Numbered from the stretch's first letter, positions 1 through 7,193 are shown. The stretch is DNA of 9,956 nt from Cellvibrionales bacterium UBA2511 (GCA_002341315.1 DDNV01000029.1:3160-13115), one strand, 5' to 3'. Numbers and translations are program-made. Notes: generated from the sequence alone by a model not told the origin.

Positions 1-935
1 GCCGGGGGCAGGCGGTCGCCGTACCGTAACGCCCGCTGGGCCTTGCCGTCCACTGTGCTGAGGGGGCTCCCCAGCTCATGGGCGACACCGGCAGAAAGTT
101 GCCCAAGGGCAGCCAGTTTTTCCGACTGGTGCAGTTTTTCGGTCAGCTCGGCCTCGCGGTCTTTTTGCGCTGCCAGCGCTTCACTGGAGCGGGCGATCGC
201 ATTGAGCCTTTCGTTAATACCACCTGCCAATAACTGCATCTCACGGGGACCCTTTCGGTCAAAACGGTGTTGCAGCTCCCCCGAACGAATCCGAGCCAGC
301 CCCGACTTCACAGCGACCAGATGCCGACCCAGTGTCCAGCGATAGCCCAATAGAATAATCAGCGTCAGGATAATCGCCGAAACCACCAGCACCGAGAGAC
401 TGTGGGTGCGAAGCTGACTGAGATAATTGTCGAAATCGCTGCCGCGCCGGGTAATTTGCAACAGGCCACTGATCTGCTCACCGGCATCCACCAACGGCAC
501 AAAATAGGAAAACACCGCCTCTTTACCCACCCGGGCAAATTCACCCTGCCCTTCACCCCGATTGGCAATCCGTACCGCCTGCTCACTGCCCATTGAGGGC
601 TCTCTGGCACCGCTGGCATAAATGGTTTTTCCCCGGCGATCATAGACATAAACACCGTACACCCGATCGATGGTAAAGGCCGATTCCAGAGCTCGCTTGA
701 TGGTCTCTTCATAGCCGCGCTCAAGGGCGTGACTCAAAGGCAGACGAATTGCCCTGGCAATAAGTTCGATATCCTCCTGCATGCGATCGCGGCTGTTGCG
801 CTCCAGCAGATTGATGCTGTACCAGCCAGTCAGTCCCATCACTGCGAGAAACGGCAGCAGTACGGTAACGAGCAAGGTCAGGCTGAGGGGTAACGGTAGT
901 ATCCACGCACGGATTTTATAAAATTCAGGCCGCAT
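1..935 (-). CDS. Membrane-bound sensor histidine kinase, N-terminal part (cut by window edge)
   Basis: This is the first 311 residues of a two-component sensor kinase; the ATPase domain lies beyond position 1. I translated the minus strand directly and the frame is open throughout. A first membrane segment spans about residues 12–36, followed by a periplasmic sensing region of about 140 residues containing the stretch RVYGVYVYDRRGKTIYASGA. A second membrane segment (about 178–198) is followed by a HAMP-like linker (about 199–252), a charged helix, and a HisKA dimerisation motif with KLAALGQLSAGVAHELGSPL. The phospho-acceptor is His286 in HELGSP, close to the usual HELxxP. The start is the ATG at 935: an in-frame TGA lies three codons upstream, and an AGGG stretch precedes it by 9 nt. 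No response regulator is visible; one may lie to the left. The signal sensed is unknown. The family call is firm; the specific system is not identified. Confidence 0.93.
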   Translation of the reverse strand, partial: MRPEFYKIRAWILPLPLSLTLLVTVLLPFLAVMGLTGWYSINLLERNSRDRMQEDIELIARAIRLPLSHALERGYEETIKRALESAFTIDRVYGVYVYDRRGKTIYASGAREPSMGSEQAVRIANRGEGQGEFARVGKEAVFSYFVPLVDAGEQISGLLQITRRGSDFDNYLSQLRTHSLSVLVVSAIILTLIILLGYRWTLGRHLVAVKSGLARIRSGELQHRFDRKGPREMQLLAGGINERLNAIARSSEALAAQKDREAELTEKLHQSEKLAALGQLSAGVAHELGSPLSTVDGKAQRALRYGDRLPP

Positions 936-1050
936 GGCTTGTCACCCTACCGTATTTTCCCGGGAAACTCCCGTGAACATCGGTGTTTTCTCGGACCTGA
1001 GGAGGTCGGCTCGAACCTGAGGAGGCTGAGGAGACTGAGGAGGATTGACT

Positions 1051-1073
1051 CAAAACGGCTTATGGCCGTTTTG
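1051..1073. repeat. Perfect 9-bp inverted repeat (hairpin)
   Basis: CAAAACGGC (1051–1059) is the exact reverse complement of GCCGTTTTG (1065–1073), with a 5-nt loop. On the plus strand the right arm contains TTTT, but no further T-run follows, so a simple terminator is not clear. A smaller GCCCC/GGGGC stem (1073–1077 with 1082–1086) abuts it. It sits between the two copies of the 15-bp direct repeat. Confidence 0.6.
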
Positions 1074-1110
1074 CCCCCTACGGGGCTGCGCAACTTGCCG
1101 TTGCTGGGTC

Positions 1111-1130
1111 CAACTTCCTCACGGAAGTTG
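1111..1130. repeat. Perfect 8-bp inverted repeat (hairpin)
   Basis: CAACTTCC (1111–1118) pairs perfectly with GGAAGTTG (1123–1130) around a 4-nt loop. It ends directly at the second copy of the 15-bp direct repeat. No T-tract follows on either strand, so it is not a classical intrinsic terminator. It may be a structured part of the kinase leader or a piece of a dispersed palindromic repeat. Confidence 0.55.
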
Positions 1131-1167
1131 TCGAACCTGAGGAGGTTCTCACCGCCGTCGTGGCCCA

Positions 1168-1199
1168 TAAAAAACCCCCGCCTTTTCAGGCGAGGGTTT
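1168..1199 (-). terminator. Rho-independent terminator of tRNA-Arg
   Basis: On the minus strand, an 11-bp stem (1189–1199 pairing with 1172–1182, one G·U pair) with a TGAAAA loop runs into a six-T tract (1174–1169). It starts 7 nt after the encoded CCA of the tRNA. It should end the tRNA transcript before the kinase leader, so the kinase probably needs its own promoter. Confidence 0.9.
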
Positions 1200-1205
1200 C
1201 ATTTA

Positions 1206-1282
1206 TGGCGCACTCGGGAGGATTCGAACCTCCGACCGCTCGGTTCGTAGCCGAGTACTCTATCCAGCTGAGCTACGAGTGC
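1206..1282 (-). tRNA. tRNA-Arg (anticodon ACG)
   Basis: This is a complete 77-nt tRNA on the minus strand with encoded 3' CCA (1208–1206) and discriminator G. The acceptor stem GCACTCG (1282–1276) pairs with CGAGTGC (1216–1210). The D-arm has GCTC…GAGT with the GG pair in its loop. The anticodon stem CTCGG/CCGAG encloses the loop CTACGAA, giving anticodon ACG, and the T-arm contains GGAGG TTCGAAT CCTCC. In bacteria the A34 of this tRNA is normally converted to inosine by TadA so that it reads CGU, CGC and CGA arginine codons. All stems pair well, so the gene looks functional. Confidence 0.97.
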
Positions 1283-1294
1283 GTGAGGCCGCGT

Positions 1295-1323
1295 AATATA
1301 TTGAAGTGACTCCGGAGAGTCAA
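1295..1323 (-). promoter_or_regulatory. Sigma-70 promoter of tRNA-Arg
   Basis: On the minus strand TTGACT (-35, 1323–1318) is followed by exactly 17 nt and then TATATT (-10, 1300–1295). The next bases are GC-rich (ACGCGGCC), a discriminator of the kind known for stringently controlled stable-RNA promoters. The mature tRNA begins 12 nt past the -10 box, leaving a very short 5' leader. Confidence 0.85.
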
Positions 1324-1440
1324 GTCGAAAAGCCATTTTGGTTAGGTGGCAGAGGCGATTGTTGCATATTGCCACGACTTAAATTGAAGATGTTGTTGGA
1401 CGGCCAATCAGGCAATAATAGGCCTTAAAGGGAGACGAAT

Positions 1441-2448
1441 ATGCTGCGCATAGCAATTAACGGCTACGGCCGTATCGGCAGGAACATCCTCAGGGCTTAT
1501 TACGAAAGGCCAGAGCTCGGGGAGCACATGACCATTGTCGCGATCAATGATCAGGGCAATGTGGCCATCAACGCTCACCTGACCCGGTTTGACAGTGTTC
1601 ACGGTCAATTCCACCAGCCGGTAAATCACGATGACGAGACCCTGTTCATCGGCGAGGACGCCATCAGGGTGCTCGCCGAGCGGGATCCGGCCAAGCTGCC
1701 CTGGCGGGCGTTGCAGGTAGATATCGTGCTCGAATGCACCGGGCTTTTCACCGAGCGTGAAAACGCCGCGAAGCACTTGCAAGCCGGTGCCAGAAAAGTG
1801 CTGATTTCGGCACCGGGCAAAGATGTGGATGCCACCGTCGTGTTCGGCATCAATCATGGGCTACTGACCGCCGAACACCGCATCGTATCCAATGCCTCCT
1901 GCACCACCAACTGTCTGGCGCCGGTGGTTCAGCCGCTGTCGGCCACCCTCGGCATTGAAACAGGTTTCATGACCACAGTTCATGCCTACACCAATGATCA
2001 GCATCTGGTGGATGTCTACCACGAAGATCTTTACCGGGCGCGCTCGGCCACATTATCCATGATTCCCACCCGCACGGGGGCTGCCAAAGCCATTGGTCTG
2101 GTGCTGCCCGAACTCTCGGGAAAGCTGGACGGTATGGCAGTCAGGGTGCCCACCGCCAATGTATCGCTGGTGGATCTCACCTTTACGGCCAGCCGCGCCA
2201 CCACAGCGACCGAAGTGAACGATATCATGCAGCAGGCAGCGCGCGGCCTGCTGGGTGAAGTGCTCGCTTATACGGAGGAACCGATGGTGTCCGTCGATTT
2301 CAACCACTCCGCCTACTCCAGTATTTTCGATGGCTCGCACACTCGGGTTTCCGGCCAGCTGGTCAAAGTCCTCGCCTGGTATGACAATGAGTGGGGGTTT
2401 TCCAACCGCATGCTCGATACCTGCCTGGTCATGGGCCGACATCTGTAG
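1441..2448 (+). CDS. gap: Type I glyceraldehyde-3-phosphate dehydrogenase (NAD-type)
   Basis: This cytosolic enzyme interconverts glyceraldehyde-3-phosphate and 1,3-bisphosphoglycerate in glycolysis, the lower Entner–Doudoroff pathway and gluconeogenesis. The 335-residue length is normal. The N-terminal Rossmann motif [10 protein letters not shown] is at residues 6–15, and Asp37 (AIND) ends the second strand, where an Asp usually favours NAD over NADP. The catalytic motif SNASCTTNC carries Cys154, and His181 ([10 protein letters not shown]) lies the standard 27 residues later. The C-terminal signature [12 protein letters not shown] is intact. The ATG has a good AAGGGAG ribosome site 6 nt upstream. 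The erythrose-4-phosphate dehydrogenase (Epd) branch is a close relative: [16 protein letters not shown] and VSVDFNH resemble Epd, whereas HAYTNDQ and the following region are Gap-like. I favour Gap because glucose-6-phosphate isomerase is the next gene. The promoter between this gene and the divergent tRNA is not clear. Confidence 0.92.
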   Translation: MLRIAINGYGRIGRNILRAYYERPELGEHMTIVAINDQGNVAINAHLTRFDSVHGQFHQPVNHDDETLFIGEDAIRVLAERDPAKLPWRALQVDIVLECTGLFTERENAAKHLQAGARKVLISAPGKDVDATVVFGINHGLLTAEHRIVSNASCTTNCLAPVVQPLSATLGIETGFMTTVHAYTNDQHLVDVYHEDLYRARSATLSMIPTRTGAAKAIGLVLPELSGKLDGMAVRVPTANVSLVDLTFTASRATTATEVNDIMQQAARGLLGEVLAYTEEPMVSVDFNHSAYSSIFDGSHTRVSGQLVKVLAWYDNEWGFSNRMLDTCLVMGRHL

Positions 2449-2580
2449 AGTGAGCGGTGTTAAAATAATAAGACAGACTAGTAGACTACAGCCAGACCTT
2501 TCCATACCAACTGTCATCATCGCGTATGCGATACTGGCCGACAGAATCAGACAGCGACCAAAACCAAACGAGCCCCCCGC

Positions 2581-4209
2581 ATGACAAAGACAACCTCCTC
2601 TCCCGATACACTGCCAGCCTGGCATACGCTGGAAACACTGGCAGAGGGGGGCAAACGACTCGACTTGATGTCGCTGTTCCAGAAGGACCCGGATCGCCAT
2701 CGGCGTTTTGCCCTGTCGGTTGACGGGTTATTACTGGATTATTCAAAAAATCTGATCGACGAAACCATTTTTTCAACCCTGCTGACCCTCGTCGAACAAT
2801 CCACACTGGAGCAACAGCGAGACACCCTGTTCAACGGCGGGCTAATCAATAGTTCGGAACAACGCGCTGCGCTTCACACCGCCCTGCGAGGTGAGCGGGA
2901 AGATGGTTACCGGTTCGGGGGAGAGGCCCTGGACGAACAGATTAGCGCCACACTGGCCGAGATGGCGGCTATCAGCAGCTCAATCCGCGAAGGCACATGG
3001 CTCGGTGTCACGGGCAAGCCCGTACAGGATATCGTTCATATCGGCATCGGCGGCTCGGTACTCGGCCCTCAGCTGGCCTGTCAGGCATTGCGCCCCTACA
3101 GGCACCCGGACCTCCGGGTTCACTTTATCGCCAACGTGGATGGGGAGGATGTACTCAACATCCTCAATCAACTGGATCCCGAACGAACCCTGGTAATTGT
3201 CGCCAGCAAGACCTTTACCACCCAGGAAACACTGTTAAACACACGCACCACCCTGCACTGGCTGGAGAATAAACTGCAGCTATCGGGGATGGTGAATAGC
3301 CGCCAGATCATCGCCCTGACCGCCAATCGTCAGAACGCCGAAACCTTCGGTATCCCGTCATCACAGATTCTGACATTTGACGAGTGGGTCGGTGGTCGCT
3401 ACTCGGTATGGTCCTGTGTGGGACTGACCATTTCAATCAGCCTGGGACACGAGCACTTTACAGAGATGCTAAGTGGCGCCCGGGCAATGGATCGGCATTT
3501 CCGGTCAGCACCCTTCGCCAAAAACATGCCTGTAATTCTGGCCTTGCTGGGTATCTGGTACCGGAATTTTCTAGACGCACCATCGGTGGCCATCATCCCC
3601 TACTGCCAACGTCTGTCATTGCTACCCAGCTATCTACAACAGCTCGATATGGAGAGTAACGGCAAGTCTGTCTCGCAGTCCGGCGAAACCATTGATTACC
3701 CGACAGGTCCCGTCCTCTGGGGACAAACGGGCACCAATGCTCAGCACACCTTTTTTCAGCTGTTTCATCAAAGTAACCATTTAATTCCGCTCGACCTGGT
3801 CGCCACAGTCCATGAACCCGAAAGCATCAATGAACATCACCGCACACTGCTGGCGAATTTGCTGGCGCAGGCATCTGCCTTGATGGCGGGCAATAGAGAC
3901 CAACCGGACCTCCCGGCCCACCTGATCTGTCCCGGTAACAAACCCTCGAACATGCTGCTACTCGATGCCCTCACACCCTACCATCTCGGCCAGGTGCTGG
4001 CACTCTACGAGCACAAGGTATTCGTGCAGGGCGCGATCTGGAACATCAATTCCTACGACCAATGGGGCGTCGAACTCGGTAAAGGCATTGCGTCCGGTCT
4101 GCTGTCTGAACATGACAGCATGAGAAACGGCGTAGATGCACCTGACCCGTCTACACGGCAATTGCTTGACCACATCAGCCGCCGCACGGGATTATTCAAA
4201 ATCCCCTGA
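2581..4209 (+). CDS. pgi: Glucose-6-phosphate isomerase
   Basis: This cytosolic enzyme interconverts glucose-6-phosphate and fructose-6-phosphate. At 542 residues it has the usual bacterial length, with two SIS sugar-isomerase domains. Visible motifs are IGIGGSVLGP (residues 154–163, phosphate binding), DEWVGGRYS (267–275, family signature 1), MESNGKS with the catalytic base Glu358, AQHTFFQ with His389, and NSYDQWGVELGK with Lys501 (signature 2). All expected catalytic residues are present. The gene follows gap after 132 bp on the same strand and may be co-transcribed. The region just before the ATG (AACGAGCCCCCCGC) has no Shine–Dalgarno sequence, so initiation may be weak or depend on other features; the protein's N-terminus still fits the family at this ATG. 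The intervening 132 bp hold only a small ATCGC/GCGAT inverted repeat (2519–2532). Confidence 0.97.
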   Translation: MTKTTSSPDTLPAWHTLETLAEGGKRLDLMSLFQKDPDRHRRFALSVDGLLLDYSKNLIDETIFSTLLTLVEQSTLEQQRDTLFNGGLINSSEQRAALHTALRGEREDGYRFGGEALDEQISATLAEMAAISSSIREGTWLGVTGKPVQDIVHIGIGGSVLGPQLACQALRPYRHPDLRVHFIANVDGEDVLNILNQLDPERTLVIVASKTFTTQETLLNTRTTLHWLENKLQLSGMVNSRQIIALTANRQNAETFGIPSSQILTFDEWVGGRYSVWSCVGLTISISLGHEHFTEMLSGARAMDRHFRSAPFAKNMPVILALLGIWYRNFLDAPSVAIIPYCQRLSLLPSYLQQLDMESNGKSVSQSGETIDYPTGPVLWGQTGTNAQHTFFQLFHQSNHLIPLDLVATVHEPESINEHHRTLLANLLAQASALMAGNRDQPDLPAHLICPGNKPSNMLLLDALTPYHLGQVLALYEHKVFVQGAIWNINSYDQWGVELGKGIASGLLSEHDSMRNGVDAPDPSTRQLLDHISRRTGLFKIP

Positions 4210-4236
4210 CACGCCCCGCCACCAGCCTGTCAGGGG
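4196..4236 (-). terminator. Probable terminator after the LuxR-type gene, overlapping the end of pgi
   Basis: CCCCTGACA (4203–4211) and TGTCAGGGG (4228–4236) form a perfect 9-bp stem with a 16-nt loop. The left arm contains the pgi stop codon (4207–4209). Read on the minus strand, the stem is followed by ATTTTGAAT, a short T-run, so it more plausibly ends the leftward LuxR-type gene, whose stop lies 45 nt away. On the plus strand the downstream bases are GGAGAACT with no T-tract, so for pgi it may only protect the mRNA end. Confidence 0.5.
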
Positions 4237-4281
4237 GGAGAACTGCCAGCAACGGCGTCAAACAGAAATACAGCAGGGGAA

Positions 4282-4566
4282 TCAACCAGACACAGCGCGC
4301 AAAATACCCAGCATGAAACAACGACTGATCAGATAGATCGAGTTATTGGCACCCAGCTTGAGCCGGGCACTTCGCATGTGGAGCTTGACCGTGGCCGGGG
4401 TGATACCCAACAGTACCGCCACCTCATCATTGGTCTTGCCCAGCGCGATCCTCAATACAACTTCTGATTCACGTTTGGTCAGACCATAGAGCGGGTAAAC
4501 AGCCAGCTTTTTTGCACCATTCCGGTAGGATTCATTAAATTCCAGCACATCGGTATTCATTTTCAT
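4282..4566 (-). CDS. Small LuxR-type (GerE) transcriptional regulator, DNA-binding domain only
   Basis: This 94-residue protein is almost entirely a LuxR/GerE helix-turn-helix. The core begins at GLTKRESEVVLRIALGKTND (about residues 28–47) and continues through EVAVLLGITPATVKLHMRSARLKLG, which holds the recognition helix (TPATVKLHM). The 27-residue N-terminus is too short for a receiver or autoinducer-binding domain. An in-frame TGA about 10 codons upstream of the ATG at 4566 shows that no longer N-terminal domain is fused in this reading frame, so it is a solo domain and not a frameshifted remnant of the adjacent DNA. No strong ribosome site precedes the start (GACCCAACAACAATA). The gene lies between the pgi end and the terminator of the transporter operon, on the operon's strand but behind its terminator, so it is probably transcribed separately. 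Its target genes are unknown. Confidence 0.85.
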   Translation of the reverse strand: MKMNTDVLEFNESYRNGAKKLAVYPLYGLTKRESEVVLRIALGKTNDEVAVLLGITPATVKLHMRSARLKLGANNSIYLISRCFMLGILRAVSG

Positions 4567-4606
4567 TATTGTTGTTGGGTCAAATCCGTATTTTCAGTTA
4601 ATGGTT

Positions 4607-4624
4607 GGTTCGATCAATCGAGCC
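4607..4624. promoter_or_regulatory. 18-bp near-perfect palindrome, candidate operator of the LuxR-type gene
   Basis: GGTTCGATCAATCGAGCC reads almost identically on both strands; only one T/G pair and the central two bases break symmetry. It lies 41 bp upstream of the regulator's ATG. On the minus strand it contains TTGATC, which is 16 nt from GAAAAT, a weak -35/-10 pair, so a bound protein could block the promoter. LuxR-family dimers typically bind palindromes of about 18–20 bp. Autoregulation is inference. Confidence 0.4.
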
Positions 4625-4729
4625 GGTAAAATGAAGACATCTACCAGCCTTATCAACTTTACCTCAAGGCCAAAGCGAACACCTCTTAGATAACTGGCCA
4701 TAAAACACTGAACCCGATATCTACGCTAC

Positions 4730-4757
4730 AAAAAAACAAGGCCCTTGCGGGCCCTGT
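4730..4757 (-). terminator. Rho-independent terminator of the DUF1329–YCF48–RND operon
   Basis: On the minus strand ACAGGGCCC (4757–4749), a GCAA tetraloop and GGGCCTTGT (4744–4736) form a 9-bp stem with one G·U pair. It runs into a seven-T tract (4736–4730). It lies 34 bp past the stop codon of the RND gene and separates the operon from the LuxR-type gene. Confidence 0.92.
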
Positions 4758-4791
4758 TTAATCTTGCATTGGAATTCAGGCTATTCTCCTG

Positions 4792-7140
4792 TCAGTGGTG
4801 CTGTACTTCACCAAACAGGAAACGCGGCTTGAAGATAAAGGCAAGAGCCGGCATCAGGAACAGTGCACTCAATGCAGAGACACACAGCCACAGACCAATC
4901 AACATCCCCATCTCAGCCTGGAATCTCAATGAAGAGAACAACCATACAGCAACGCTGGCAATCAGTACCAGAGCAGTTACCAGCACACCCCGTCCCGCAC
5001 AGTGCAGAGACATGGAAATAGCTTCGATGTGTGACTTGCCAGATTTGTATTCGATCTGGATACGGTCACAGATGTACAGTGCGTAGTCCACACCGAGGCC
5101 AATACCCAGCGCAGCAACGGGCACGGTATTGATGTTCATACCAATGTTCTGCCATGCCATGAAGGCGAAGGTTACCAGATTGGACAACACCACCGGGACC
5201 ATAAAGAACATCCCCGCAATACTGGAGCGATACACAATGATACACATCATCACTAGGATGAAGAGCGCCAGTGCAATCGACTGAATCTGTCCGGAGAGGA
5301 TAACCTCGTTCACCGCACCGATCACGCCGATGATCCCGCCAGCCATGTGAATGGTCAGCCCTTCGACTTCCATGTTGTCCTTGAACTCATTGATCCGGGC
5401 GATCGCTGTCTGGATAGTCTTACCCTGACGATCAGTGAAGAACAACGTCACCGAAGCATTGGTGGCTTTCACATCGGTAAAGCCAAGCAGGTCACCGGGC
5501 TCAGAGGCACGTTCGAACATATAGATCAGTTCGGCGTTGTTGGTGGTCGTTTCACCCAGCTCCACATAGCGGTAGTTACCTTCCCGCACTGTCTGGTTAA
5601 CCGTAGGCAACACATCCGCCAAGGACAGACTACCGCCAATTTCGTCCTGTTGCTCCATGTATCGCTGGAAACGCAACATGCTGTCCAGAGACTCGACCTC
5701 TTTCATCAGGCCCTGCTCGTCTCGGGTTTCATTACCAAACACCACGAACATCCGGTCAGCACCCGGGAACTTGCTGTTGATATTGTCAGAGTCGATATTG
5801 TAACGGGCATCAGGCCAGAGAATCGGTGAACCGGGATTGGCATCACCCACTTTCAGATCCACGGCGTAAAAACCACAGACAACAAACAGCGCCAGCGCGA
5901 ACGTCACCACCACGTAGCGCGCACGGGTTTCCACAAGTTTCACACACATGTTAAGGAAGGGACGGATCACCAGCAGGTCAAGATTCAGCGGGTGGGCGTA
6001 GGACTTGGGTTTTCTGACCCATGACAGCAGGATCGGCGTGACAATAATCGAGCTCACCGCCACCGTACCAACCCAGACAACCGCCAGTACCACCAGTTTC
6101 TGCAACAGCGGAATCGGGCTGATCGCAACTACCGTCACACAGCCAGCATCCGTAGCAATACCCAGTAAGCCGGGACGCAACAGGTCCTTCAGGGTCAGAC
6201 GGGCCGCCTCTATTGAACAGAGATCATGGCCCTCGGTCATCTTGTCAATTTCTTCGTGGAAACGGGTGATCATCTGCACCGAATGCGATACCGCACGGGC
6301 GGTAATCAACATCGCCACTACCACTACCAGCGGATCGAAGTGAATACCCAGCATATGGGCGGCGCCCAGTGCCCAAGTGGCACTGATGGCACCGGACAAC
6401 AGTGGCAACAGTGTACCGCGCCAGGTTCTGTTGATCAGGAACAGCAGTACCAGGAAGATTAACGCAGCCACCAGCACCAGATTCATGGTTTCAGGCAGGA
6501 AGTGGTTTACCCAACCGTACAGAACCGGATTACCCACCAGGCTGATATTGACAGTATCATCATCCAACCGGTCTACCAGTTCGTAGGCCTGTTTATAGGC
6601 GCGGTTGTACTCGAGAAGATTGTCGTAGAAATCCACCGTCACCAGCGTTGCCGTCAGATCTTTGGACACATAGGGCCCATAGACCAGCGGGCTGCGCAAG
6701 ATTGCTTCCCGAAGCCTTTCAATACCGGCCTCGTCTTCCGGAAGAGCAGGCCACATATAGGGGAAACTTTCAATCCCCTCTGTGGAAGCGCGCACTTCCT
6801 TCAGTTTTTTACCGGCGATCGAATAGATCTGGAATTCATTGATCGCATTGATCTTGTAAAGGCCCTGGGTCAGATCACGGACCTTCTTCAAAACCGGCAT
6901 CTGGAAAATATCACCTTCTTCCGCTTCGATCATGAAGGTGATGATATTGGTGCCACCGAAGGTGTTTTTGTATTCGTTGTGTATCTGAACATAGGGATGC
7001 GAGGTCGGCATCAGGTCGTCAAATACGGTTTTAACTTCGATATTCTGTGCAAAGTAAGCAAATATAACTGTGAGAACAGCCACCACTGCCAGAACACTTT
7101 TTCTGAATTTGATACAGGCAAGTGCAAATTTTTCTAACAT
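4792..7140 (-). CDS. RND superfamily (MMPL/HAE3-like) transporter, 782 aa
   Basis: This is an inner-membrane proton-driven exporter, probably of a hydrophobic compound. It shows the RND duplicated plan. TM1 (about 16–33) is followed by a periplasmic domain of about 185 residues (VFDDLMPTSHPYV near its start), then TM2–6 (about 221–375). TM7 (about 409–428) is followed by a second periplasmic domain (about 430–610), then TM8–12 (about 616–768). TM10 carries GIGLGVDYALYICDR with Asp685, the charged residue expected in the proton path. The matching place in the first half reads LITARAVSHSVQM and lacks that Asp. At 782 residues with short loops it resembles MMPL/HAE3 proteins and not the ~1,030-residue drug pumps; no MFP or TolC gene is present. 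I start at the ATG at 7140 because GGAGG lies 5 nt upstream; a TTG at 7155 would add five residues and overlap that site. It follows the YCF48 gene by 86 bp and ends at a strong terminator. The substrate is unknown. Confidence 0.93.
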   Translation of the reverse strand: MLEKFALACIKFRKSVLAVVAVLTVIFAYFAQNIEVKTVFDDLMPTSHPYVQIHNEYKNTFGGTNIITFMIEAEEGDIFQMPVLKKVRDLTQGLYKINAINEFQIYSIAGKKLKEVRASTEGIESFPYMWPALPEDEAGIERLREAILRSPLVYGPYVSKDLTATLVTVDFYDNLLEYNRAYKQAYELVDRLDDDTVNISLVGNPVLYGWVNHFLPETMNLVLVAALIFLVLLFLINRTWRGTLLPLLSGAISATWALGAAHMLGIHFDPLVVVVAMLITARAVSHSVQMITRFHEEIDKMTEGHDLCSIEAARLTLKDLLRPGLLGIATDAGCVTVVAISPIPLLQKLVVLAVVWVGTVAVSSIIVTPILLSWVRKPKSYAHPLNLDLLVIRPFLNMCVKLVETRARYVVVTFALALFVVCGFYAVDLKVGDANPGSPILWPDARYNIDSDNINSKFPGADRMFVVFGNETRDEQGLMKEVESLDSMLRFQRYMEQQDEIGGSLSLADVLPTVNQTVREGNYRYVELGETTTNNAELIYMFERASEPGDLLGFTDVKATNASVTLFFTDRQGKTIQTAIARINEFKDNMEVEGLTIHMAGGIIGVIGAVNEVILSGQIQSIALALFILVMMCIIVYRSSIAGMFFMVPVVLSNLVTFAFMAWQNIGMNINTVPVAALGIGLGVDYALYICDRIQIEYKSGKSHIEAISMSLHCAGRGVLVTALVLIASVAVWLFSSLRFQAEMGMLIGLWLCVSALSALFLMPALAFIFKPRFLFGEVQHH

Positions 7141-7145
7141 GTTAT

Positions 7146-7150
7146 CCTCC
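7146..7150 (-). promoter_or_regulatory. Ribosome binding site fixing the RND start at 7140
   Basis: GGAGG on the minus strand sits 5 nt before the ATG at 7140. The alternative upstream TTG start (7155) would put this site inside the coding region and has no comparable site of its own. Confidence 0.85.
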
Positions 7151-7193
7151 ACCAACCATCCGAAACTGCCTGGATGGGCGCATCTTTTAATTG

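Larger units (their letters stand above)
997..1145. repeat. Cluster of CTGAGGAGG repeats in the leader of the histidine kinase gene
   Basis: The 9-mer CTGAGGAGG occurs at 997–1005, 1017–1025, 1026–1034 (last base A) and 1035–1043, and again at 1137–1145. Three of these are in perfect tandem (1017–1043). A longer 15-bp direct repeat, TCGAACCTGAGGAGG, is found at 1011–1025 and 1131–1145, exactly 120 bp apart, bracketing two hairpins. The block lies between the tRNA-Arg terminator and the kinase start, so on the minus strand it would form the kinase mRNA leader or contain its promoter. I do not recognise it as a named repeat family. It is not a CRISPR: the units are too short and spacing is irregular. 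Confidence 0.75.

Noticed and set aside
365..906. Two short minus-strand ORFs (119 and 61 aa) in the left region
   Set aside because: They are in other frames than the continuous histidine kinase frame, which has two membrane segments, a HAMP-like linker and an H-box. They are shadows and not a broken gene.
997..1145. CRISPR array or integron attC site
   Set aside because: The repeat units are 9–15 bp with irregular spacing and no uniform spacers, and no attC core site (GTTRRRY with its RYYYAAC partner) could be matched.
947..1168. Minus-strand ORF of 73 aa in the repeat-rich leader
   Set aside because: It is made of the 9-bp repeats and hairpins, giving the low-complexity stretch LLSLLSLL. 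It has no recognisable domain.
939..1250. Plus-strand ORF of 103 aa ending in TREDSNLRPLGS
   Set aside because: Its end is the antisense of the tRNA-Arg and its middle crosses the terminator and repeat block. This C-terminus is a known artefact of translating across tRNA genes.
1206..1282. tRNA-Arg as an attachment site of an integrated element
   Set aside because: tRNA genes are common integration targets, but no integrase gene and no repeated tRNA 3' end of useful length are present. The only shared stretch with the nearby repeat is TCGAACCT (8 bp).
1384..1420. Candidate promoter for gap
   Set aside because: TTGTTG and AATAAT are present but only 15 nt apart, and TTGAAG is too far from any -10-like box. 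No pair was convincing.
2053..2700. Minus-strand ORF of 215 aa
   Set aside because: Antisense to the gap 3' part, the gap–pgi spacer and the pgi start; no domain recognised.
6502..7137. Plus-strand ORF of 211 aa
   Set aside because: Antisense shadow of the RND gene; no recognisable domain.
7141..7155. TTG start at 7155 for the RND gene
   Set aside because: The GGAGG ribosome site lies between this TTG and the ATG at 7140, so the ATG is the better start.
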